A stretch of 64,000 bases of DNA, taken from the NCBI RefSeq assembly GCF_017744115.1, contig NZ_JAGHQW010000013.1, positions 1 to 64,000 of the forward strand. Direction: 5' to 3'. The position numbers and the translations under genes were made by a program. The notes below the pieces were generated by a model. It saw nothing but the letters and a program-made list of their open reading frames with translations. It did no database searches and was not told the DNA's origin. Within the stretch, counting starts at the first letter, position 1. The number at the start of each line of letters is the position of its first letter. The stretch is from Salinisphaera sp. G21_0 (GTDB lineage Bacteria; Pseudomonadota; Gammaproteobacteria; Pseudomonadales; Endozoicomonadaceae). Positions 1 to 8,742 of this stretch are shown piece after piece.

Positions 1-1493
1 AGAAAGCTGACTTTAAACCACAGGGTATCGCCAATCTGCTGTGGGCCATGGCGAAACTGGTGGACAATGGCCAGGAGCAAACACCAGAGTTCAACGAGGC
101 CGTGGTCGCGCTGTTGCCCCACGTGAATGCACAGAAAGACCAATTTATTCCTCAGCATATCGTCAACCTGCTGTGGGCCATGGCGAAACTGGTGGACAAT
201 GGCCAGGAGCAAACACCAGAGTTCAACGAGGCCGTGGTCGCGCTGTTGCCCCACGTGAATGCACAGAAAGACCAATTTATTCCTCAGCATATCGCCAACC
301 TGCTGTGGGCCATGGCGAAACTGGTGGACAACGGGCAGGAGCAGACTCCAGAACTTAATGAGGCAGTTGTCGCGCTGTTGCACCAGGTGAACACACAGAA
401 AGATCAATTTGATGCCCAAGGTATTGCCAACCTGCTGTGGGCCATGGCGAAACTGTTGGACAACGGGCAGGAGCAGGCACCAGGGATCAAAGCTACCGTG
501 GCTATTCTGTTGCCCCTGGTGAATATACAGAAAGCTAACTTTAAACCACTGGAAATCACCAATCTGCTGTGGGCCATGGCGAAACTGGTGGACAACGGGC
601 AGGAGAAGACACCAGGGCTCCAAGAGGCCGTGGCCGTACTGTTACCCCACGTAATCGCACAGAAAGACCAATTTAATGCCAAAAATATCGCCAATCTGCT
701 GTGGGCCATGGCGAAACTGGGTGAGTTCGTTGAGCTGAACGTAGTTACCTCTACGTTCGAATCACTTGTCTACCGAATCAGTGAAAGCCCTCAGCTCTCC
801 CGGCAAGCGATGTTGATGTCTCTATGGGGAGTGATGGTGTGCTGTGCCAGGTTGACTCTGGACGACAATGGCAATAAAAATAACGTGCTTGAAAAGCAAA
901 TGAATGACCTGTTTACACGCATGGAAAATACCTCCCCGGATAATGAGGAGGAACAATCCATCATTGCCATGGCCGCCAGTTGGCTTGGGAGAGCGTGTCC
1001 GGTCGTCCCCCATTACCAGACAAACATTTCAAAACCTCAAACCGACTTCCGCGATCAACTCCAATCATGCATTCCATCCTTGAAGATTGAAGAAGAAAAG
1101 AGTCTGAACGCATTACCGCCGGTTGACCTGCTACTGCCAGATCACAACATTGTGATTGAAGTTCAGGGATCGTCTCATTATGTGGGCGGTGATTTCAAAA
1201 CCAGGAATGGTTCCACTCTGCTTAAAATCGCACTGCTGCAAAAAGCAGGATTTGAGGTCATTGAAATTCCGGTTAACATGCTTTTGAGTCAGGATTTAAT
1301 GAAACCATACATTAATCAAATAAAGACCAGGGTAGACATCCCGCCACAGGGTCATGGCTCTGTATCACATAAAAAAGGGGGGTCAGATGAGGTAAGCGTT
1401 ACTGCAGATAAAGAATGGCAACCCTCAGATCACTGTTACATAATCACCGAAGAACATTCAGAAGAGCAAATCATTTCCTCCCTTCCATCATGA
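1..1493 (+). CDS. DUF1601/OPR-like repeat protein with RAP domain (5' end outside window)
   Basis: The reading frame is open from base 3, so the N-terminus lies upstream of the window. The visible part has five complete 44-residue repeats (consensus IANLLWAMAKLVDNGQ followed by a second helix ending LLPHVNAQK) plus a sixth, degenerate one. After a linker of about 110 residues comes a RAP-type domain: PPVDLLLPD, IEVQGSSHY, GSTLLKIALL, GFEVIEIP. RAP domains occur in organellar RNA-binding proteins of eukaryotes and in FASTK proteins, and the LLWAMAKL repeat resembles the OPR/HPR helical repeats that precede RAP there. An RNA-binding role is therefore inferred from family resemblance, not shown. 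The first two repeats differ by one base in 132. The last three repeats and the C-terminus are close to those of the third paralogue at 4763-8185. The tail ends ISSLPS and lacks the basic stretch of the second paralogue. Confidence 0.85.
   Translation, partial: KADFKPQGIANLLWAMAKLVDNGQEQTPEFNEAVVALLPHVNAQKDQFIPQHIVNLLWAMAKLVDNGQEQTPEFNEAVVALLPHVNAQKDQFIPQHIANLLWAMAKLVDNGQEQTPELNEAVVALLHQVNTQKDQFDAQGIANLLWAMAKLLDNGQEQAPGIKATVAILLPLVNIQKANFKPLEITNLLWAMAKLVDNGQEKTPGLQEAVAVLLPHVIAQKDQFNAKNIANLLWAMAKLGEFVELNVVTSTFESLVYRISESPQLSRQAMLMSLWGVMVCCARLTLDDNGNKNNVLEKQMNDLFTRMENTSPDNEEEQSIIAMAASWLGRACPVVPHYQTNISKPQTDFRDQLQSCIPSLKIEEEKSLNALPPVDLLLPDHNIVIEVQGSSHYVGGDFKTRNGSTLLKIALLQKAGFEVIEIPVNMLLSQDLMKPYINQIKTRVDIPPQGHGSVSHKKGGSDEVSVTADKEWQPSDHCYIITEEHSEEQIISSLPS
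27..686 (+). repeat. 132-bp coding repeat array, 5 units
   Basis: Five in-frame 132-bp units, each encoding 44 residues. Units 1 and 2 (27-158 and 159-290) are identical except for a GTC/GCC difference at their junction, indicating a very recent duplication. Confidence 0.9.
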
Positions 1494-1640
1494 CTCAAGA
1501 ACCGTTTTCACATGCCAGGAGAGCTTTCAGCTTTTCGACCATACCCACAGGTGATCCAGATTGATCAATGGTTGTCACTGTTTGGTAGATGGGTTTCCCC
1601 AATTGCTTGTGTTTATAGACACTTGAGCAAAATGAACTTC

Positions 1641-1670
1641 TGAACAAAAGAGCAGTCTGCTTTTTATATT
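1641..1670 (+). promoter_or_regulatory. candidate promoter of the second RAP-repeat gene
   Basis: TGAACA and TATATT separated by 18 bases, about 25 bases upstream of the ATG. The whole 201-bp spacer (1494-1694) recurs at 4563-4762 with only about four differences, and there the same boxes are 17 bases apart. No clear Shine-Dalgarno sequence precedes the ATG. A TATAAT touching the start codon (1688-1693) is too close to serve this start unless initiation is elsewhere. Prediction by eye only. Confidence 0.35.
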
Positions 1671-1694
1671 CTCATGAATTAATGAAATATAATT

Positions 1695-4562
1695 ATGCAT
1701 CCAACCTCTGCTGGTGTTGGTGGTCAATACCCAAGACCAGATAATGATGAGAACCAATCGGATAACCGTGCCGCTTCTTCAAGGCGTGGGCGATATCGAC
1801 AGGGTACAGTCACACATTGGGATAATCCCCCCCGCACAACCCCGAGACGTCATGAATGTCACCATTCTTCTGGCCCATACTCTTCTCAATATCTGCAGCG
1901 CCGTTCAGTAAACCAAACTCAAGATTTTAATGCCCTCATCCAACAAGAAAAAATGGATGGTCTGGTGAATAAATCCGATCGTTTCGGTCATCGCTATGAT
2001 GGGAGGTATCACGGTCAATATGCCAGTTCAATTAAAAAATACACGTCAGCTGCTAAAAGACCGTTAAATCGAACGGAACAAAACCAACTGATACGTTTGC
2101 TGCAAAATTTTACCGCAACGAGAAGCTGGAATTGGCGGAGCATGACGACAACACTTCACTCATTGGCTGCAGCGGGCGTGTTTACCCCACATCCACCCAT
2201 CGATGAGCGTGTCAAGTCTACTCAAGCTAAGGTATTGTCAACGCTACTTGATGCAATAACGTTCAAGTGCAACCAAAAACCTGAAGCCTGGGATATTGAT
2301 GCCCAGGGAGTCGCCAACTTGCTGTGGGCCGTGGCGAAACTGGTGGACAGGGGGCAAGAGCGGACACCAGAGATTAAAGAGACCGTGGCCGCGCTGTTGC
2401 CACACGTGAACGCACAGAAAGCTAGCTTTAAATCACAGGAAATCTCCAACCTATTGTGGGCCATGGCGAAACTGTCGAACAACGGGCAGAAGCAGACACC
2501 GGGGCTGAAAAAGACTGTGGCCCTGCTGTTGCCCCATGTGAACGCACACAAAGACCAATTTATTCCTCAGCATATCGCCAACCTGCTGTGGGCCATGGTG
2601 AAACTGGTGGACAACGGTCAGGAGCTGACACCAGAATTCAAAGAGACCGTGGCTGCGCTGTTGCCCCACGTGTACGCACAAAAAGACCAATTTATTCCTC
2701 AGCATATCGCCAACCTGCTGTGGGCCATGGTGAAACTGTTGGACAACGGGCTGGTACAGACACCAGGCCTCAACAAAGCCTTGGCCGGGCTGTTGTCCCA
2801 CGTAAACGCACAGAAAAACCAATTTAATGCCCAGGATATCGTCAACCTGCTGTGGGCCATGGCGAAGCTGGCGGACAACGGGCAGGAGCAGACACCGGAG
2901 CTCAAAGAGGCCGTGGCCGCGTTGTTGCCCTGCGTGAACGCAGGGAAAAACAAATTTATTCCTCAGGGTATCGCCAACCTGCTGTGGGCCATGGCGAAAC
3001 TGGTGGACAACGGGCAGAAGCGAACAGCAGAACTCAAACAGGCCGTGGCCGCGCTGTTGCCCCACGTGAACATACAGAAAGACCAATTTATTCCTCAGCA
3101 GATCACCAACCTGCTGTGGGCCATGGCGAAACTCGTGGACAATGGCCAGGAGCAAACACCAGAGTTCAACGCGGCTGTGGCCGCGCTGTTGCCCCACGTG
3201 AACGCACAGAGAGACCAATTTAATGCCCAGGGTATCGCCAACCTGCTGTGGGCCATGGCGAAACTGGTGGACAATGGGCTGAAGCAGATACCAGGGCTCA
3301 ACGAGGCCATGGCCGTGCTGTTGCCCCACGTGAGCGTTCAGAAAGACCAATTTACTCCTCAGCAGATCGCCAACCTACTGTGGGCCATGGCGAAACTGGT
3401 GGGCAATGGTCTGGAGCAGACACCCGGGCTCAACGAGGCCGTGGCCGTGCTGTTGCCCCGTGTGAGCGTTCAGAAAGACCAATTTATTCCTCAGCAGATC
3501 GCCAACCTGCTGTGGGCCATGGCAAAACTGGTGGACAATGGTCTGGAGCAGACACCAGGGCTCAACGAGGCCGTGGCTGTGCTGTTGCCCCATGTGAGCG
3601 TAGAGAAAGACCAATTTAATGCCCAGGATATCGCCAACCTGCTGTGGGCCATGGCGAAACTGGTGAACAACGGGCAGGAGCAGACACCGGGGCTTAAACA
3701 AGCTGTGTTCGCGCTGTTGCCGCACGTGAACGCGCAGAAAGACCAGTTTCACGCCCAGGGTATCGCCAACCTGCTGTGGGCCATGGGAAGGCTGGGTGAA
3801 CTCATTGAGCTGGATGTGAGTACATCCACGTTCGAATCGCTTGTCTACAAAATCAGTGAAAACCCACACTTCTCTCAGCAAGATATATTGATGTCTCTCT
3901 GGGGAATAATGGTATGCTGTGCCAGGTGGTTTCTGGTTTCCAAGGCCAATAAAAATAACTGGCTTGAAAAGCACATGGACGACCTGTTTACTCTTCTGGA
4001 AAATATATCCCTGGACAATGAAGAGGATCAATCCATCATGGCCATGGCCGCAAGCTGGCTTGGGAGAACGTGTCCGGTCGTCCCCCATTACCGGACGATC
4101 ATTTCAAAACCTCAAACCTTCTTCCGCGATCAACTCCAATCATGCATTCCATCTTTGAAGATTGAAGAAGAAAAGAGTCTGAACTCATTACCTCCCGTTG
4201 ACCTGCTACTGCCAGATTACAACATGATTATTGAAATTCAGGGTCCTTCTCATTTCGTGATTGATGATTTTAAAACCAGGAATGGTTCGACTCTGCTTAA
4301 ACTCGCACTGCTGAAAAAATCAGGATTTGAGGTCATTGAAATCCCGGTTTACCAACTTTGGAGCCAGGATTTAATGAAACTATGCATTGATCAAATAAAG
4401 ACCAGGACAGACATATCACCACAGGGTTATGGCTCTGTATCAGTTAAAGATCACTGTGACTTAACCACCGAAGAACATTTAGAAGATCAAACAAGCAAAC
4501 CAAAAAGAAAAAAGAAAAGGAAGAGAAGAAAAAAGCCAGTAATCTCCTCCCTTCCATCATGA
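1695..4562 (+). CDS. DUF1601/OPR-like repeat protein with RAP domain and basic tail
   Basis: 955 residues. Residues 1-205 form a unique N-terminal region, Arg/Ser/Pro-rich at first and then a helical segment around FGHRYDGRYHGQY. Eleven complete 44-residue repeats (about 206-689) and a degenerate twelfth follow. Each repeat appears to be a helical pair, LLWAMAKL then AVAALLPHV. A linker leads to a RAP domain near 840-905 with LLLPDYNM, IEIQGPSHF and GFEVIEIP, the closest to the RAP consensus of the three paralogues. The C-terminus carries a polybasic run, KPKRKKKRKRRKK, absent from the first paralogue, where the alignment otherwise resumes at ISSLPS. No signal peptide or membrane segment is seen. 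Probable role: sequence-specific RNA (or nucleic acid) binding, perhaps in a host cell; inferred only. The start ATG is shared with the third paralogue, and both lack an obvious ribosome-binding site. Confidence 0.85.
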   Translation: MHPTSAGVGGQYPRPDNDENQSDNRAASSRRGRYRQGTVTHWDNPPRTTPRRHECHHSSGPYSSQYLQRRSVNQTQDFNALIQQEKMDGLVNKSDRFGHRYDGRYHGQYASSIKKYTSAAKRPLNRTEQNQLIRLLQNFTATRSWNWRSMTTTLHSLAAAGVFTPHPPIDERVKSTQAKVLSTLLDAITFKCNQKPEAWDIDAQGVANLLWAVAKLVDRGQERTPEIKETVAALLPHVNAQKASFKSQEISNLLWAMAKLSNNGQKQTPGLKKTVALLLPHVNAHKDQFIPQHIANLLWAMVKLVDNGQELTPEFKETVAALLPHVYAQKDQFIPQHIANLLWAMVKLLDNGLVQTPGLNKALAGLLSHVNAQKNQFNAQDIVNLLWAMAKLADNGQEQTPELKEAVAALLPCVNAGKNKFIPQGIANLLWAMAKLVDNGQKRTAELKQAVAALLPHVNIQKDQFIPQQITNLLWAMAKLVDNGQEQTPEFNAAVAALLPHVNAQRDQFNAQGIANLLWAMAKLVDNGLKQIPGLNEAMAVLLPHVSVQKDQFTPQQIANLLWAMAKLVGNGLEQTPGLNEAVAVLLPRVSVQKDQFIPQQIANLLWAMAKLVDNGLEQTPGLNEAVAVLLPHVSVEKDQFNAQDIANLLWAMAKLVNNGQEQTPGLKQAVFALLPHVNAQKDQFHAQGIANLLWAMGRLGELIELDVSTSTFESLVYKISENPHFSQQDILMSLWGIMVCCARWFLVSKANKNNWLEKHMDDLFTLLENISLDNEEDQSIMAMAASWLGRTCPVVPHYRTIISKPQTFFRDQLQSCIPSLKIEEEKSLNSLPPVDLLLPDYNMIIEIQGPSHFVIDDFKTRNGSTLLKLALLKKSGFEVIEIPVYQLWSQDLMKLCIDQIKTRTDISPQGYGSVSVKDHCDLTTEEHLEDQTSKPKRKKKRKRRKKPVISSLPS
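2310..3761 (+). repeat. 132-bp coding repeat array, 11 units
   Basis: Eleven consecutive 132-bp units in frame, all 44 codons, with the degenerate twelfth starting at 3762. Helix-A codons (CTGCTGTGGGCCATGGCG) are almost invariant, while the inter-repeat linkers alternate between types KDQFIPQ, KDQFNAQ and KASFKSQ. Confidence 0.9.
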
Positions 4563-4709
4563 CTCAAGAACCGTTTTCACATGCCAGGAGAGCTTCCAGC
4601 TTTTCGACCATACCCACAGGTGATCCAGATTGATCAATGGTTGTCACTGTTTGGTAGATGGGTTTCCCCAATTGCTTGTGTTTATAGACATTTGATCAAA
4701 ATGAACTTC

Positions 4710-4738
4710 TGAACAAAAGAGCAGTCTGTTTTTATATT
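4710..4738 (+). promoter_or_regulatory. candidate promoter of the third RAP-repeat gene
   Basis: Duplicate of the element at 1641-1670: TGAACA, 17-base gap, TATATT, inside the second copy of the ~200-bp spacer (4563-4762). Each paralogue thus appears to have its own promoter rather than being read as one operon. Visual prediction. Confidence 0.35.
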
Positions 4739-4762
4739 CTCATGAATTAATGAAATATAATT

Positions 4763-7700
4763 ATGTATCCAACCTCTGCTGGTATTGGTGGTCAATACCC
4801 AAGACCGGGTAATGATGAGAACCAACCGGATAACCGTGCCGCTTCTTCAAGGCGTGGGCGATATCGACAGGGTACAGTCACACATTGGGATAATCCCCCC
4901 CGAACGACCCCGAGACGTCATGAATGTCACCATTCTTCTGGCCCATACTCTTCTCAATATCTGCAGCGCCGTTCAGTAAACCCTGCTCAAGATTTTAATG
5001 CCCTCATCAAACAGGAAATAATGGATGACCTGTTGAGAAAATCCGGTCGCTTCGGTCATCGCTATGACGGGAGATATCACGGCCAATATGCCAGTTCAAT
5101 TAAAAAATACACGACAGCTGCTAAAAGACCGTTAAATCGAGCGGAACAAGGCCAGCTGATACGTCTGCTGCAAAATTTTACTGCAACACGGCATTGGAAT
5201 TGGCGAAGCCTGACGACAACACTTCATTCATTGACTTCAGCGGGTGTTTTTACCCCTCATAAACCCATGGATGAGCGTGTGAAGCTGACTCAAGCTGCCT
5301 TATTGTCAACGCTACTTGATGCAATAATATTTAACTGCAACCAAAAACCTCAAGCCAGAGATATTGATACCCGGGGAATCGCCAACCTGCTGTGGGCCAT
5401 GGCGAAACTGGTGGACAACGGGCAGGAGCAGACACCAGAGTTCAACGAGGCCGTAGCCGCCCTATTGTCCCACCTGAACGAAAAGAAAGACCAATTTAAT
5501 ACCCAGGATATCGCCAACTTGCTGTGGGCCATAGCGAAACTGGTGGACAACGGGCAGGAGCAGACAACAGGCCTCAAAGCGACAGCCGTCGCGCTGTTGC
5601 CCCACGTGAACGCACAGAAAGACCAATTTATTCCTCAGCATATCGCCAACCTGCTGTGGGCTATGGCGAAACTGGTGAACAATGGGCAGGAGCGGACACC
5701 AGAGTTCAACGAGGCTCTGGCAGCGCTGTGGCCCCACGTGAACCTGCAGAAAAACCAATTTAATGCCCAGAATATCACCAACCTGCTGTGGGCCATGGCC
5801 AAACTGGTGGACAACGGACAGGAGTGGACACCAGGGCTCAACGAGGCGGTAGCCGCGCTGTTACCCCTCGTGCAGGTAAAGAAAAACCAATTTAATGCCC
5901 AGGGTACCGTCAACCTGCTGTGGGCCATGGCCAAACTGGTGGACAACGGGCAGGAGCAGACACCAGAGTTCAACGAGGCTGTGGCCGTGCTGTTGCACCG
6001 GGTGAAAGCGCAGAAGGACCAATTTAAGGCCCGGGCTATCGTCAACCTCCTCTGGGCCATGGCGAAACTGGTGGAAAACGGGCAGAAGCGGACACCGGGG
6101 TTCAAAGAGACCATGGCCGCACTGTTGCCCCACGTGAACGCACAGAAAGCTGACTTTAAACCACAGGAAATCGCCAACCTGCTGTGGGCCATGGCGAAAC
6201 TGGTGGACAATGGGCAAGAGCGGACACCAAGACTCAACGAGGCCGTGGCTGCGCTGTTACCCCGGGTGAACGCACAGAAAGCTGACTTTAGACCACAGGG
6301 TATCGTCAACCTGCTGTGGGCCATGGCTAAACTGGTGGACTACGGGCAGGAGCGGACATCAAGACTCAACGAGGCCGTGGCTGCGCTGTTGCCCCACGTG
6401 AACGCACAGAAAGCTGACTTTAAACCACAGGGTATCGCCAATCTGCTGTGGGCCATGGCGAAACTGGTGGACAATGGCCAGGAGCAAACACCAGAGTTCA
6501 AAGAGGCCGTAGTCGCGCTGTTGCCCCACGTGAACACACAGAAAAACCGGGTTAATGCTCAGGATATCGCCAACCTGCTGTGGGCCATGGCGAAACTGGT
6601 GAACAACGGACTGGAGCTAACACCGGGGCTCAAAGAGGCCGTGGCCGCGCTGTTGCCCCACGTGGAAACACAGAAAGACCAATTTATTCCCCAGCATATC
6701 GTCAATCTGCTGTGGTCCATGGCGAAACTGGTGGACAGCGGGCAGGAGCGGACACCAGAACTCAACAAAGCTGCGACCGTTCTGTTGCCCCTGGTGAATA
6801 TACAGAAAGCCAGCTTTAAACTGCAGGAAATCGCCAACCTGCTGTGGGCCATGGCGAAACTGGCGGACAACGAACAGGAACAGCCACCAGAGATCATAGA
6901 GACTGTGACCGCCCTGTTACCCCACGTGACACAGAAGGCTAACTTTAATCCAAAGGAAATCGCCAACCTGCTGTGGGCCATGGCGAAACTGGTGGACAAT
7001 GGGCAGGACCGGATACCAGGGCTCAACGAGGCCGTGGCCGCGCTGTTGCCCCATGTGAACGGACAGAAAGCTAACTTTAAACCACAGGGAATTTCCAACC
7101 TGCTGTGGGCCATGGCAAAACTGGTGGACAACGGGCAGGAGCAGACTCCAAAACTTAATGAGGCAGTTGTCGCGCTGTTGCACCAGGTGAACACACAGAA
7201 AGATCAATTTGCTGCCCAGGCTATCGCCAACCTGCTATGGGCCATGGCGAAACTGTTGGACAACGGGCAGGGGCAGGCACCAGGGATCAAAGCTACCGTG
7301 GCTATTCTGTTGCCCATGGTGAATATACAGAAAGCTAACTTTAAACCACTGGAAATCACCAGTCTGCTGTGGGCCATGGCGAAACTGGTGGACAACGGGC
7401 AGGAGAAGACACCAGAGCTCCAAGAGGCCGTGGCCGTACTGTTACCCCACGTAATCGCACAGAAAGACCAATTTCATGCCAAAGGTATCGCCAACCTGCT
7501 GTGGGCCATGGCGAAACTGGGTGAGTTCGTTGAGCTGAACGCAGTTACCTCTACGTTCGAATCACTTGTCTACCGAATCAGTGAAAACCCTCAGCTCTCC
7601 CGGCAAACGATATTGATGTCTCTATGGGGAGTGATGGTTTGCTGTGCCAGGTTGACTCTGGACGGCAATGGCAATAAAAATAACGTGCTTGAAAAGCAAA

Positions 7701-8185
7701 TGAATGTCCTGTTTACACGCATGGAAAATACCTCCCCGGATAATCAGGAGGAACATTCCATCATTGCCATGGCCGCCAGTTGGCTTGGGAGAGCCTGTCC
7801 GGTCGTCCCCCACTACCAGACAACCATTTCAACACCTCAAACCGACTTCCGCGATCAACTCCAATCATGCATTCCATCCTTGAAGATTGAAGAAGAAAAG
7901 AGTCTGCATGCATTACCGCCGGTTGACCTGCTACTGCCAGATCACAACATGGTGATTGAAGTTCAGGGATCGTCTCATTATGTGGGCGGTGATTTCAAAA
8001 CCAGAAATGGTTCCACTCTGCTTAAAATCGCACTGCTGCAAAAATCAGGATTTGAGGTCATTGAAATCCCGGTTAACCAGCTTGGGAGCCAGGATTCAAT
8101 GAAACCATGTATTGATCAAATAAAAGCCAGGGTAAACATCCCGCCACAGGGTCAAGGCTCTATATCACTTAGCGGCTGTTCTTAG
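4763..8185 (+). CDS. DUF1601/OPR-like repeat protein with RAP domain, longest paralogue
   Basis: 1140 residues, the same architecture as the gene before it: unique N-terminal region (1-205, nearly identical to that of the second paralogue), sixteen 44-residue repeats (the twelfth is 43) and a degenerate seventeenth, linker, then RAP domain (PPVDLLLPD, IEVQGSSHY, GFEVIEIP). Repeat 9 and repeats 14-17 plus the C-terminal domain match the first gene, whereas the N-terminus and upstream spacer match the second, so the gene is a mosaic. The stop codon lies at the very start of a MITE-like element. Joining the flanks without it would read SGCFKTT then stop, so the insertion changed only the last residues. 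It lacks the tail of the first two genes. Likely a nucleic-acid-binding repeat protein with unknown target. Confidence 0.85.
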   Translation: MYPTSAGIGGQYPRPGNDENQPDNRAASSRRGRYRQGTVTHWDNPPRTTPRRHECHHSSGPYSSQYLQRRSVNPAQDFNALIKQEIMDDLLRKSGRFGHRYDGRYHGQYASSIKKYTTAAKRPLNRAEQGQLIRLLQNFTATRHWNWRSLTTTLHSLTSAGVFTPHKPMDERVKLTQAALLSTLLDAIIFNCNQKPQARDIDTRGIANLLWAMAKLVDNGQEQTPEFNEAVAALLSHLNEKKDQFNTQDIANLLWAIAKLVDNGQEQTTGLKATAVALLPHVNAQKDQFIPQHIANLLWAMAKLVNNGQERTPEFNEALAALWPHVNLQKNQFNAQNITNLLWAMAKLVDNGQEWTPGLNEAVAALLPLVQVKKNQFNAQGTVNLLWAMAKLVDNGQEQTPEFNEAVAVLLHRVKAQKDQFKARAIVNLLWAMAKLVENGQKRTPGFKETMAALLPHVNAQKADFKPQEIANLLWAMAKLVDNGQERTPRLNEAVAALLPRVNAQKADFRPQGIVNLLWAMAKLVDYGQERTSRLNEAVAALLPHVNAQKADFKPQGIANLLWAMAKLVDNGQEQTPEFKEAVVALLPHVNTQKNRVNAQDIANLLWAMAKLVNNGLELTPGLKEAVAALLPHVETQKDQFIPQHIVNLLWSMAKLVDSGQERTPELNKAATVLLPLVNIQKASFKLQEIANLLWAMAKLADNEQEQPPEIIETVTALLPHVTQKANFNPKEIANLLWAMAKLVDNGQDRIPGLNEAVAALLPHVNGQKANFKPQGISNLLWAMAKLVDNGQEQTPKLNEAVVALLHQVNTQKDQFAAQAIANLLWAMAKLLDNGQGQAPGIKATVAILLPMVNIQKANFKPLEITSLLWAMAKLVDNGQEKTPELQEAVAVLLPHVIAQKDQFHAKGIANLLWAMAKLGEFVELNAVTSTFESLVYRISENPQLSRQTILMSLWGVMVCCARLTLDGNGNKNNVLEKQMNVLFTRMENTSPDNQEEHSIIAMAASWLGRACPVVPHYQTTISTPQTDFRDQLQSCIPSLKIEEEKSLHALPPVDLLLPDHNMVIEVQGSSHYVGGDFKTRNGSTLLKIALLQKSGFEVIEIPVNQLGSQDSMKPCIDQIKARVNIPPQGQGSISLSGCS
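5378..7486 (+). repeat. 132-bp coding repeat array, 16 units
   Basis: Sixteen in-frame units, all 132 bp except the twelfth, which has lost one codon (129 bp). The repeat number differs from the paralogues (at least 5, 11 and 16). Confidence 0.9.
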
Positions 8186-8350
8186 GGTAGACATTAAGCG
8201 CCTACTCCTCTGCAAGTTAAAGATGGAACCACGAAGGACACGAAGAGCACGAAGGAAAAGAATAGCTCTTCTTTGTGCTCTTCGTGTCCTTCGTGGTTCC
8301 ATCCGAAACCCCAATAAAAATGAAGGGATAAGCTTAATGTCCAACCTAAG
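8181..8350. mobile_element. MITE-like palindromic element, family A, copy 1
   Basis: Bounded by CTTAGGGTAGACATTAAGC and its near reverse complement GCTTAATGTCCAACCTAAG. The interior is a long hairpin built on CCACGAAGGACACGAAGAGC and its complement. No reading frame. Flanks AGCGGCTGTT and AGCGGTGTT agree apart from one base deletion, consistent with an aged 9-10-bp target duplication. A second copy lies at 16851-17024. Confidence 0.8.
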
Positions 8351-8369
8351 AGCGGTGTTTTAAAACCAC

Positions 8370-8692
8370 TTAAGCCTTCTCAGCATTATGCGAATGCTAT
8401 ATGGCGTTTTCTGCCTTTTATTTTCTTTCCACCATCATAGCCTCGATCCCCCCTTTTACCGATGTTTTCACGGATTGGGAGTCAATGCTTGCTGCTGTTG
8501 GTTGTGGCTCTTTCCCGCCTGAATTCGTACCTGATCACGAAGCGCATCATGTACCTTCTTCCATGTGCCATCTTTTTTCCAGATCCGGAAATAGGTGTAA
8601 CTTTTACACCAGCCTCTAATATCTCTGACGATTTGAGCTACAGCTGTTAAGCAGTTAACCTCTCTTGATATAACGAGATTTATGCAACTCAC
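8370..8692 (-). pseudogene. IS5-family transposase remnant, frameshifted
   Basis: Read on the minus strand, three frames together give a recognisable IS5-type transposase piece: YFRIWKKDGTWKKVHDALR (8692 side), then IDSQSVKTSVKGG in a second frame, then RGYDGGKKIKGRKRHIAFA in a third. These are the conserved W..DGTW, D-S-Q-S-V-K and GYDGGKK..GRKRHI blocks of the family, in order. At least two frameshifts and both ends missing make it inactive. The rest of 8351-8742 holds only the leader of the next gene. Confidence 0.75.
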
Positions 8693-8742
8693 TCATACAA
8701 ATAAAACAATTTTTTCTTTTTATTCTTTAGGACATCATTTAA

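Noticed and set aside
1688-1693. TATAAT directly before the ATG of the second RAP-repeat gene as its -10 box
   Set aside because: Transcription would start inside the coding region, and no matching -35 lies 16-18 bases upstream.
2451-3350. Long minus-strand open frame (299 codons) and similar ones across the RAP-repeat arrays
   Set aside because: They are shadows created by the periodic 132-bp sequence; they repeat the same antisense peptide and stop with the array.
1-7486. Regular repeats that might suggest a CRISPR array
   Set aside because: Units are 132 bp, contiguous, in frame and coding, with no spacers or cas genes.
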